A stretch of 64,000 nt of DNA from Chlorella sorokiniana (lineage: Eukaryota; Chlorophyta; Trebouxiophyceae; Chlorellales; Chlorellaceae). The stretch lies in contig CP084616.1 in NCBI GenBank assembly GCA_025917655.1, positions 992,001 to 1,056,000 of the forward strand. The letters run 5' to 3'. Positions within the stretch are counted from its first letter, which is position 1. The number at the start of each line of letters is the position of its first letter. The translations under genes and the position numbers were made by a program. Below are positions 33,575 through 45,000 of this stretch, piece after piece. The notes below the pieces were generated by a model. It worked only from the letters and a program-made list of their open reading frames with translations. It did not search any database and had not been told where the DNA came from.

Positions 33575-34707
33575 GGCTCTCGGCGAGTTTGAGGCTGGCC
33601 AACTCCTGCCGCTGGCTGTGATTGGTCACCGCCGGAAGCAGTGACTCCCTTCTTCCCTAGACTGCCGCGACAGGATCGCTTATGCCTCCACCCAAACTCA
33701 ATGGCGTTGTGCCGTGCAAATTTTCGAATAAATGCTGCAACCAGCTTGCGAAATCTTTCAACCCATTGCCAACCAGCACTCATCGTGCTTGGGCATGCTT
33801 ACTATCACTTTTTGCTGAATTCGTTTGTCTGCAATAATAGTACAGTGTTTACCGTCACTCTGACGCATTTGGTGTCGCGCGGGGTGCATTGCCATCAAAA
33901 GGTCGAGGGTTGGCCTGCATGATGTGGCTTCCAGGCTCCTTGGGTATCTCGAAGGCGTCTACTGCTGCTGCCGCTGCTGTGGGCACTGCCCGTGCGCTTG
34001 TCCTTGCCAGGACTACGTTCAGGGTGCAGAGACAGGCTGTGGTCATGAACCATGCCTTGCTTCAACACACATCTTCTGTGTCCTGGGGCGCCACCGTGGC
34101 CACAGGGTGACGCACGCCAGCTGCCTGCGCCTGCAAGCTTCCCTCCGCTTACATGGCCGCCTGGCCAGAAAACATCCTCGCCATCGACACAACCTTGCAG
34201 GCGGTCTGCAGCGCCAGGAGGCGACGCTGTTGCGACAGCCATGGCGCTTGTACAAGCACATGTGCCGCCGCCTGATGCTGCATGCTGCCTATTGCGGGTG
34301 CAACGGCAGAAGCGTGCTGAGACATGAAAGGTGGGGTGCACCTTGTGCCTGCGCGGGCTCTGCAGGGCAGCTCTGCCGCAACAATCGGCGCTTAATGCCT
34401 CTCAGCCTGACCGACCCTGCCTGAAGCGGGATGGTGAAACATTGGTGCCGTCCTCTGTTGTCGGCGCAGTAGCAACGTTGCGGCGGCCTCTGAGCATCGC
34501 GCAATCGCGCTGGCTTACCTGCCTGGCTTGCCACACCGCTGCCTCGGCCGACTGCCATCGCATGGCGGCTGGCTGCCTCCATGCACTCAACATGTGCCCC
34601 TGTCACAAGCTGTGCACCTTGGGATTAGCTCAGAGTATTGTGAAACAGCGTTGATCCGGCCATGTTGACGAGAAGCTGAAAAGGGCACAAGCGTGTGGGG
34701 CCGCCGT
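33575..34707. other. long convergent gap between MscL and SGNH genes
   Basis: Over 1.1 kb without a supported gene. The plus-strand frames at 33889, 33924 and 34331 are Cys/Arg-rich and have no coding bias or domain. GC is lower than in the genes at 33640-33900. It should hold both 3' UTRs. A small unrecognised gene or non-coding RNA cannot be ruled out. Confidence 0.35.
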
Positions 34708-37700
34708 TCACCGCTCGGCCCGGAGCCGCAGCCGCCGCCACGTGCGGTCCTCCTCATCGCTCTCCACCCCAAACTTTGCCCCCTTCTCCTCATCGTTCCA
34801 AAGCGGCTGCGAGTACTGCACCGACATTGGCTGGTCTTCCTGCGACCAAAGTGCGGGCCGGGGTGCCCCAAAAGCAGTGGGGAGCGGAGGCCTCTGACGG
34901 GCATGCCGCCGCTCGAGCCGGGCGCAGCCGAAGCGGCAGATAGCAGGTGGCGGTGACTAATGTGCGGGCGTCTCCCCATCGCCTATGCATCAATGCACAG
35001 TAACCACCGCCACGACATTGAAAAAAAAATTAAAAAATCCCAGAGCTCACCCCGGAGTCGTTGAGCATCATGCCCGCCACCTCGCTCACCACCAGCCCCA
35101 GCAGCTTGAACTTGTGCTCCCCAGAGCTCGTCTGGTTGAGCACCGTGAAGCGCAGCGTGCAAGCCTCTGCAGCAAAGGGGCGGCGGGCGGGGCGCGGCAA
35201 GCAGGCCGCCTCCGGATCTGCAGACTGCTCGAGGGGAGTGGGCAGCATGCAAGTGGCAGGCGCTGGCGCCGTGGGCGCAAGGTGCAGCAAGCAGAGGAGA
35301 GGGTGGGAGCTCACCCGACGCGGAAACCAGCATGTGGGCGTGGTGCATCTGCGAAAACTGCTCCTGCGAGTGGCCGTCCCGCTGCAGCGGCTCGCAGGTG
35401 CACCCGCTCTCGCACGTTGCCTCAAACACCCCCATGTGCTCGTAGCTCTTGAGGAAGGCAACTGCCATCGACACCTGCCCCCGGGCGTCAGACGGTGCGT
35501 CTGGGGGGGGGGGGGGAGGGGGAAGCACGGGACGGGAGGCAGGGTTGGCGAGGCGCAAGGCTCCCGCTGCAAGTTTCGATGCTGGCCGCTGCCGCTGGGT
35601 GCCTGCAGGTCGTGCACGCGCCCCTGCCTGGTGCCCCGGCAGCCGCCCTCCGCGCCGCTGCCACGCACGCGGGGTTATACAGGAGCTGCCCACCCACCAC
35701 GTTGGTGCTGAGTGTGGCCCAGAGGGAGCTGCCCGGCTGGGTGCTCACGTAGCCCCACTTGGGCTTCTGCCTTGGGGAAAGGGCCAACCGGGCTTGGGAG
35801 GTCAGCCCACCGGCCTACAGCAGCATCCATCTGCTGCTGTGCGCAGCGACAGCGGCAGCACCAGGCTGATTGAGGAGACAGCGCACCGCCGCCGCCCCCC
35901 CCCCCCCCTTTTCCACACCCACATCCGTAGGCGCTCATAGGCACCCACAGGCCCCCGTACTTCAGACACGAGCGACCCGCGCCTCACCTTGGCGCTGCCC
36001 TCGTTGACCCAGTTGAAGGCGGGGTCTGCCTTGGTGACCTGGCGCTTCAGCAGGTCGCCCATCAGGCACGTGTTGTTCACAGACTCCCAGTTGCCCAGGT
36101 ACATGGGCACGCTGAGCGCCGCCTGCGCGTCCGCCTCGTCCACCTCGTCCGGCGGCCGCCGCGCGACATCGTCCATGACCTGGCGGGGTGCATGGAGGGG
36201 GGTGTTGGTTCGTGTGCTGCTGCGGGTGGGCACCTTGGGGGCGTGGGCCAGGGCCCTGCGGAACTAGATTGGAAGGGAGTGGGCCGCACGCGGCAAACCA
36301 ACTCCTGCCGCCCCTGTTCATGCAGCGCCCTGGCACCGCACCTGCTGCATCCAGTATATTATCATGTCGGCGAGCCAGCTGCAGGGGCGACACAAATTGG
36401 CGGCTGGTCGACGGCAGTGGAATGGCATGTGGGTGATGCTGGCTGGGCCAGACTGCTTGCTGTGGCGGCCAGCGCGGCCAGCCGCGGCTGATGGCAGAGC
36501 ACGGCGACGGTGGAGAGGAGCGGCTGTCGCCGACCGTCGGAGCGCATGAGGGCACCCGCACCCGTGCCCGGTTTCGCCGGGGTGATCCGGGTCCAAGCCT
36601 TCCTCGTGGCGGCCCCACATCTGCTGCATGCGGCTGTCTCGAGAGGCGGGGTCTGCACGGGGGGCAGGGCGGCGAGGAAGGGGTTGTAGCTGCTGGTCCT
36701 GCAGGGCAGCTGCCACCCCAGCGCAGCGGGGCCACGCTCCCCGCTAGCAGGGGCATGCAGCAAGTGCACGACCACAGCAAGTGCACGACACTTCCCCCGG
36801 GAGGCCCAGCATCAGGAAGAAGAAAAGAAGCAGACCTATGGCGGTTTCTTGAAGGTAGTCCCACACAAGCGACCGCGTGCCCAGCCAGGCTGCAGCCAGG
36901 GGGCAGGGAGGGGCTCGGGGGCAGGCGTGATTGCAGGCAAAGCAGGAGCGAAAACCATGCTGCAGCACGCGGCAAGAGGCGGCGACGGCGGCGGCTGATC
37001 GAGTGCGCTGTTGACGGGCAAAGACGGTTTGCTGCGCATGCAGCCATGCATGCAGCGGTACGGTACCTGTATGGTAGTACTGCGCAAGCACCGCCACCTC
37101 ATCGTCGCCGTGATCTGCCGGCAGGGGTGGGCAGATGGGCCAGGCGAGTCAGACGGCGGCGTTCAGCGGGAGGCGGGCTGCTGGCCGGGAGAGCGCCCTC
37201 CTGGAGGCACCCGCTCGCTGCTGCCCCGCCCCCGCCCCAGCTGCGCCAGCCACGGCCAGCTGTGGCCGCCTCGCAGCCTCACAGCGGTAGAAGGAGCCCC
37301 TCTTGGTCTGCGCCTCATCCAGAATCCAGTTCGGGCCAGGGTAGCGGAAGAACACCAGCTCCAGCACCGCGGGACGGTTGTCGTACCGCAGCAGCTTGCG
37401 CAGCAGGCGCTCGTGCGCGCGGCGCACCGGGCTGTTGGGCCCACCCCAGTCGTTGATGTTGGACTGCGGCATGCGCGCAGCGGGATCCAGGGAGGGGTCA
37501 CACGCGCAGCGCATCTCCAGCTGTGCACACGAGAAAGAGGCGGTGCCAGGCTGGCGCGAGGCGCCCACAGCATGCGCAGCGCACGGCAGCATTGACGAAC
37601 CCACAGCCCTCCCCAACCCCACCCACTCACCTCAACCACAACCAGGTCCACATTGGCTGGGACGTGCCAGCTGCTGCACAGCGCAAAGTAGCTGCGGGAC

Positions 37701-38916
37701 AGGGTGGGGGTGGGGGGCCACAACAGGTCGGCATGATGCCCCCCAACACCGCCTGTGCCGCTGCCACGCTCCTGCGGCCGACTGGGGCGTGGCGCGAGCC
37801 GCCCTCCCCCCCCGCCCTGCCGCCGGCCGCCCGCCTGCTGGGCACTCCGGGATGCCGCCGTTGACGAGGGTGTGGTTGGCCTTGGGGAAGGTGGCGCGCA
37901 GCCACTGCATCACCCGCGCCGCGTAGTCGGTCCTTGAGATCTCCGCCGCCCCTTGGCCCCTGCGTCAGCGCCAGAGGAGGGCGCGGCCCGCCATCAAGCC
38001 AAGCACGGTGCGGCAGGCAAGTTGGCTCTATCGCAACACACACAAGCTCGGGAACCGGGTCGGGGGCGGCGCTCGTGCGTGCGTGCAGGGTGAATGAGGC
38101 GCAGAGGCCCAGGGCGCACCAGGTGATGCTGCCGCCGATGAAGGCCACGCTGAGGGGCTCGCCGCGCAGCAGCTTGGCCAGCGCACGCCGCGGCCGCGAC
38201 ATGGCCCCCAAGCTGACCAGCCCCTTCTGCAGCTGCACAGGGTAAGGCCTGGCTGGTAGTCGGTGGCAGCCACAAAGGGGCTGTCCCGCCAGGAAGGCCC
38301 CGATGGCCGGCCTCCGCCGCGCCCCTCGCTGCTCCCTGCTGCTGCGGTGGCCGCTGCCTGCTTGGCTGGCGCTGCGGCCTTGGTCCCCGCCTCGCCGTCA
38401 CCCTCTGCAGCTTGTGGCGCCGCTGCGCAGGGCGAGCACTCGGTCTGTTGGGCGGGTGCAGTGGGAGGACAGCTGGCGGGAGGGCACTCGGGCACCGGCG
38501 GGCATTCCTGGGCTGGCTGCTGCTCGCACTTCTCCCCTGCTGCTGCTGCCTCGCATGGAGGGCAATCCGCTGCACCGCCTGCCAAGGGGCACTCCTTATC
38601 TTCGCATTTGCAGTCAGGAGGGGGTTCCCGCTCCTTGTGCCTGTAGGGCGGCTGGCGCCGCCTGCTGCAGCGGCCACCTGCTCTTGCCCCGCAGTGTCGT
38701 TCTGTGTGAGCCCCGCAACAGTTATCTGTGGCAATCAGGGCGCAGAATGTGTCATGACACAGCCAAGGGTCACCGGAACAGCTTGGAAAAGCTCAGCACC
38801 TGTTCCAAACGCCATACTAGTCCGGCACTTCGTGGTCTCAGGTATAGCACGATCGTCGCAAGGAGAAATAGGGCACCAACGATGGAGGCGCCGCGAAGTA
38901 TGCGAGACGCGGACAT
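34708..38916 (-). CDS. type II membrane SGNH-hydrolase-like protein (CAP64-like algal family)
   Basis: A first exon at 38916 opens MSASRILRGASIVGALFLLA and TIVLYL, a signal anchor. The next exon is Pro/Cys-rich (CKCEDKECPLAGGAADCPPC and on to QQTECSPC). The catalytic part follows: LLRGEPLSVAFIGGSITWCA holds the SGNH block-I Ser (GGSIT), then RVMQWLRATFPKANHTLVNG (block with Gly/Asn), SSWHVPANVDLVVVEV, and RRAHERLLRKLLRYDNRPAV. C-terminal exons give NTCLMGDLLKRQVTKADPAF, KPKWGYVSTQPGSSLWATLS, FLKSYEHMGVFEATCESGCT, KFKLLGLVVSEVAGMM and the acidic end VESDEEDRTWRRLRLRAER with stop at 34708. This domain order is one I associate with volvocine and chlorellalean secreted proteins near cryptococcal CAP64. 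An esterase acting on cell-surface glycans is the likely role. The join from exon 1 to exon 2 and a frame change near 38240 are not resolved. Confidence 0.68.
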
Positions 38917-39052
38917 CCCGCTCCCAGTTCAACCCTCATTTGAAGCCCAGATCATGGCTGAATTGATAACAGTGATTCAACTTGGCAATGGGCAATGGGG
39001 CGCGGCTCGCAACAGAGCGGTCCAGGCCAACGCCGCCAGCCGGACGTCCCGC

Positions 39053-42000
39053 CTACGCAGACAATGGCTCAGCCGCTGCACCTGCCTGCTGCACGTGCTC
39101 TGCGATGCGCTCAACGATGTCTGCCTTCTTGCCGCTGGTGGGCAGCTGGTGCAGCTGCAGGTACTTTGTCAGCTGCGCGACGGTGAGCGACGCCAGCTTG
39201 CCACGCTTCGCCAGCCCCTGCAGCAGGCAGCGCACATGGGAACCAGCCAGGGCAGGCGGTTGGACAGGACACAGGCCGACCAAGTGGCAGCAGCCGCGCA
39301 CAGCACGCACCGCAGCAGTAGCTCGACAGCAGAACACAGCCAGCGCAGGGGAGCACACGCTGGCCCAGGCATGGCCAGCGCGGCGGCACAGCGGCGGGTG
39401 CACGCAGGGCGTGACAGGCGGGCGAGCGCCGCCAGCAGCTCACCACAACATCCAGCTCAGCAACCTCCTCCGCCAGGCCGCCCCGCTCGGGCGTGCTCAG
39501 GGGTGCAGCCTCCGCGGCCTCGCCCTCGGTGCCACCATCTGCATCAGCATCCTCCCGACAGCGATGAAGTCCTCGGCCCCCGCCGCAGCCGCCGCCTGCA
39601 CCTCCTCGCCGCCCGCCGCCGCCTGCTCGGGCTCCTCCTTCACGCCGGGGCGGCGGCCGCCGCAGCGGAGCCTGCAACGCCTGCCACGTCGCTTTCATCG
39701 GCAGCGGCAGGCGCCGCCTCCGCCATCTCCTCATCCTCCTGCTCGGGCTGCTCCTCAGCCTTGGGTGCGGGCGGGCTGGCAGCGGCCTCCGTCTTCCCAG
39801 CAGGCTGGCTGGCCTTGCCCTCCTCCTTGATGGCCGGCTGGCTCCCGCCGCCGTCAGGAGCAGCGGTGGGCGCTGCCGCCGCCTCTGCCTCCGCCTCGCA
39901 CAGCCTCATGTAGTGCACCCGCTCGTTGCGATACTTGCCCGCCGTGTCCTGCGGAGGTGTGCACAAAGCTTCAGCTCCTGCCCAGACGTGGCGCAGCTCA
40001 AGCGACGGTGGCTCGATCGGCTTGCCCGCCGCAAGCCCTGGCCTGCGTGCTGTGCGGCTGCCTGAGGCGGCCTGTCGAGCCGCCGTCCCAAGAGCCCCAC
40101 GCGCCTGTGCTCCTGGCAACAGAGCAGTGTGTTGCACCACTGCCTTTTGCCGCTGGAATCTGCGCGCGCACGCCCCCCTCCCCCCAACCCCGCCCTCTCC
40201 CACACCCACCCCACTACCTTTCTCACCCCTTGTTCTCACCCCTATAGCCGATAGGGGTGCGATCTCACCCTATAGCTCTCCCCTATAGCCTATAGGGGTG
40301 AGATCTCACCTTATAGCTCTCCCCTATACTCTCCCCTATGGCCTATCGGGGTAAGATCTCACCCTATAGCTCTCCCCTATACTCTCCCCTATGGCCTACA
40401 GGGGTGATAATGTGCACCCCACAGGTTTCCCTATACTCTCCCCTATGGCCTATAGGGGATGAGATCTCACCCTATAGCTCTCCCCTACACTCTCCCGTGA
40501 TTGTCAATCCTCACCCCATAAGGGTCTGGACAGTTCCCAGCCCATAGGACCCTCACCGGTTTGAGGTGAGAATGGGGGTGAGAAAGCTAGTGCCCCCTCC
40601 CCATCCACCCACCCACCCACCACTGGTGCCGGCCCCCGCCGCCCCCCCGGCCCCCTCCATCACTCACCGCCACGTTGAGGCAGAGCTCCCGCGCCACCGT
40701 GTGGTGCAGGGCCAGCCCCAGCCCCTCCAGCAGGCGCCGCAGGTCGTCGGTCCTGCATGGCGGTGGGTGGGTGTGGGGGTGGGTGTGGGTGTGGGGGGTG
40801 GGGGCAGGACTGGGCTACACGAGAGAGCAGGAGGGGCTGCAGCTATAAAGTGGCAGGAACCGCAGCCACCGGTCCGGCCTCAGTGCAGCGGGGCGGGCGG
40901 CATGCAGCGCCCTCACTTGATGTAGCCGGCCCCGGTGCGGTCCAGCAGGCGGAACGCCAGCGCCAGCTCCGGCTTGGCCAGCGCCGCCCCGCCCCGCTGG
41001 AGCCGCCCGAGGGCGGCCCGGGCGCGGGCGTGCCGCCCGCCGACTCCCGCCCCTCTGACCGCGAGCGCTTGGCGTCGCCGCCGCCCTCCGACGAGTCGCG
41101 CTTGCGCTTGCGCTCCTCGCGCCGCCGCACGGTCGCCTCCCTGAGAGCGCGAGATGCGAAATGAGAACGCGATGCTGGCGGGGGTGACAGAACCAGGCAC
41201 GCATCCATGGCCTCAACAAGCAGGGGACCGCTGCCTGTCGTGCTGGCAGTCAGCAGCCTCGATCCTGCGCCTCAACAGGTGCTTGCGCGCGGCGCCCCAC
41301 CGATTCACACCCATCCCTCCCAAACGCCCAGCACATGATCACACGCACCTCTGCCTGTGCAGCTCCTCCAAGATGGCGGCGCCCGCATCCCGCAGCAGCG
41401 CCTCGTGAAAGCTCTCCGCGAACAGCGACAGCTCAAAGGTGGCCTCGTCCCTGCGGGTGGCGGGACAGGCGGGACAGGCGCGCGGCCGCAAGTGAGCGAT
41501 GCGGCCCAGGGCTGCACGGGGCTGGCGGAGAGCGGGCCCTCGCCAGCCCTTGCCCCCGACATCTACGCCCCCCCGCCCGCCCGTCCGTCTCAAGCTGACT
41601 CCTGCCGCTGTCCTGCCTTCTCTATCCACGCCTGGGGAGGGTCCCGGAGCCTCGGCTGCGCTCGTACCGGAGTGTGAGTACAGCCTTGGCTGCACAGCCT
41701 GCATCAACCGCCCGTCAACCACCAACCCGCCCGTCAACCGCCCGCCACCCCCACCTGTCTGAGGTGTTGTAGTCTAGCAGGCCGTCAAGGCTGATGGCCG
41801 CCGTCTTGAGCCTCAGCTTGTCGGTGTGCAGGCCCACCAGCTGCCGGGGGCGGGAGGGAGGGAGTGGGCGCACAGGGCGGCGGCATGGAGGCCCTCAGCA
41901 GCGGCAGGAGAGCCGGCGATGGGGGTCGACCACAGCCCCGCCAGCCAGCGGTGGAGGCTGCTGTGTGGGCAGGCGTGGGAGCAACACCCATCTCTACCTG

Positions 42001-45000
42001 CAGCTGCGGCTGGGCCGGCATTTCTGGCTCTGGCAGCGCCTCCTCAGCTTCCTCCGCCGCCGCCCCATCTGCCGCGGCGTCGCCGTCCTTCTTGCCGTCC
42101 CCTGCAGCCTTTTTGGCTGCACGCTCCGCCGCCAGCTTCTGCTGCAGCACCGGGCGCTGCTGTTCCTGCCACACCGCCGGCCAGTCGGCGGCGGATGGCA
42201 GGCAGCTGCAGGGAGGGAGGTGGGCAGGCAGGGCTCAGCCGGGAGTCGGCGGAAGCACAGCATGGCGCCGCCCCGCAAGGGAGGCAGCATGCAGGCCCCG
42301 ACCCAGCCAGGCGCGGACGCTGCAGCCTTCCCCCCTTGCCAGCCGTGCTGGCCGCTCGACTGCACAAGACCGCGCGGCACACGCTCTTGCTCCCTCGACA
42401 CCTTCCCCACCACAGCACCACAGCCGGCCATCACAATCCCAACATCTGCCATGGACCCGCCCGAAACGAGCACAAACACATTCGTTCTACGCTTTGCTCC
42501 TCCCCTCCTGCCGCCCCTCCCGCACCCCCAGCTCAGCTATGTGTGTGTTGTCACCATGGGCGATGGGCGTGGGGGTGACAACACACACATAGCTGGCACT
42601 TCTCCTGCCTCACACCCACCTGGAGGCATCCACCAGGAACAGTGCCGTCACCTCCCTGTGGTGCTCCACGTCGTGGCGGTCCAGGCGCTGCGGGGAAGAG
42701 GGGGAGGGGCGATAAGGTGTACCGTTGGATGTCTGGAGTGGAGGCGGGTGAGCAGACGCAGCCGTTGGGCAGTGCACAACAGCTGCACGGCGCCTGCCTC
42801 TCCTCTGTACGCCGGCAACACTCCGCAGAATTCCATCTTTCATAGCCACACACATAAGACAGACACAGACCCGCGCACTGCCAGCCCTCACCGTGTAATG
42901 AACGTCGATGAAGCGCCGCCAGGCGCCTGCATCCGCCGGCAGCTGCAGCCCCGTCTGGGCCGCCACGTGGCGCGCGCGCGCGGCCACCAGCGCGGCATCG
43001 CCCCTGCGGCGGCCAACCGATAGTCATTGGGATGCATTGGCAGCAGCGACGCGGACGGCGAAGCTAGAGCACCGTTTGCATGCCCAAGCAGGGAGGCGGG
43101 GGGCACAGCAACCCAGCAAGCCAGGGTGTGCGCAGGCCAGCGGGGTGCTCACTGCGAGGGGTCTCCATCCACAGCCGGGTCGCAGCGGCCTCCCAGGCAG
43201 AAGATGCCGCTCTTGTCGCCGTTGCGGTCTGCGCGGGCAGAGCGAAAGGGACCACGCTTGGAAGCAGCACGCGCAGCAGACCTCAGCAGGCAGGGGTGGC
43301 AGGGGGCGCGCGGCGCTCACAAGTGGGGAAACGGCGGTGCAGCTGCGCTGCACAGCGGCCTGCGGCACTGCCGCCCAGCAGCAATCCCTCGCCCTCCTCC
43401 AGAAAACAAGAAGAAAATGCCGGGCTCACCCGCCCGGGCCACAACAAACTTGAGCAGGCGGGCCAAGTGATCCCCGACCTGGTCGGCGGCGCCCGCCAGC
43501 AATGCTGCGCGGTCGGCCTCGCTTAGCCCAGTCGTGAAGGTGACCTGCGCCGGTTGTTTGTGCTGGGCAAGCGGAGTGAGCAGGCTGTGCATGGCTGGCC
43601 GTCTCAAAGCAGCAGCCGCAGCTCGCGCGGCACGCCTGAGCCGAGCAGCGCCGGCCAGGCGTTTGCCGGGGCAGCCCAAGCCGTGGCAGGCCAGCCGGGG
43701 GGCGACCAGCGCTGGGGGCCGCACCTTGGCGTTGTAGACGGTGGCGCCCGAGGGAGCCACGTTGCTGCGGTCCAGATCGTAGGCTGCACTCCCCGTGAAA
43801 GACACACGGAAGGGTCAGGGTGTAGGCCAGGCATGAAGCAGCAGCATGGCAGGGGGATGGGCGGGGAGAGGTGGAGGGTGTGTGCGTCGCCAGCAGTACG
43901 CGACGCAACCGGGGGCCAGCGGGCGGGGCACCCACCAGAGTCCTGCTTCAGCGGCGACACGACGTGCTCCATGGGCAGGGGGCGGGACAGCGGCAGCAGC
44001 CCGCCCGCCAGGCTGGCCGCGCTGGCCGGCTCCTGCGCATAGGGGAAGAGCAGCGCGGGCGCTGTGAGCGCCGCACAGCAGAAACGGAAGTGGGATGCGG
44101 CAGCGCGGGCGCTTGGGCGCTGCCAGCAGGGCGCGGAGGCGAGCAGAGCTGTGGCAGCGGCATGGGCTTGGGCCCGGAGCGGGGTGGAAAGAGCGCTGGA
44201 GCTGCGGTACGGCGGTACCGCGGGCGGTACCTTGGCCCATCGGTTGACCAGCTTGGTGAAGTCGTGGGCCATGTACAGCCTGCGCACGCCACAGCGGTAC
44301 GGTCGCATCAGCGGCAGGCAGCCCAGCGCAGCGAGGTGCCCGCCCGGCAGCTGGCGCGGTTGGGCTGGGCCCCCGCTGCCGTCGTGGCCTGCGGGCCGCA
44401 CCCCTCTGTATCCCAGTGCAGAGGCAGAGGCTGCCAAGGATGGCAAGGAAGCCCTTCGCCGCCAGCTCACCGCGAGTGGCGCCGCTCGATCTCGCGATAC
44501 TCTGCGCTTTCCACCGCCAGGCTGTGCGCCGGCAGCTTCACCCCGTACGCCACCGCCTTGGGCTCAAGCGGCGGCGAGGGGCTGCGGCGGCGCGGCGGCG
44601 GCGAGGGGCTGCGGCGGCGCGGCGGCGCCTCCTGCCGCCGGTCGTCGCGGCGGGGGTCACGGGACGGCGGCCCCCGCGAGCCGAGGGCGGGGAGGGCGGG
44701 TGCGTGTGCGGCGGACGGTCCTGCAGCGGGAACGCGCAGCCGCTCAAAACGGAATTGCCACCGCACAGGCAGCTGCTGCTTGGATCCCCTGGCAATGCAC
44801 CCGCCAGCGGCGGCGGCAGCAGCAGCGCTGCCCCACCCTGGGAGGGCCCCGGTCGTCTGGACGGCGGGAGGGGGCGGGCCGCGGCCGCCGCGGCCGCCCT
44901 GCACGCGGGGCCAGCTCATCGGAAGTCGTGGATTGGAGTGCATGCGCGTCTGGCGACACCTGGCGGCTGTGCTTGCAAGCGCGGCGATGTTGGCAGGGCA

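Noticed and set aside
33924-34424. Plus-strand open frame of 166 residues
   Set aside because: Cys/Arg-rich with no coding bias or domain; typical random frame in GC-rich DNA.
34619-34662. GGGATTAGCTCAGAG resembles the start of a tRNA (D-arm words)
   Set aside because: No acceptor stem partner, anticodon arm or T-arm follows within the expected length.
39053-39200. SAP domain taken at first as the end of Ku70
   Set aside because: Upstream exons on the same strand match the CCAR1/DBC1 core, not the Ku beta-barrel.
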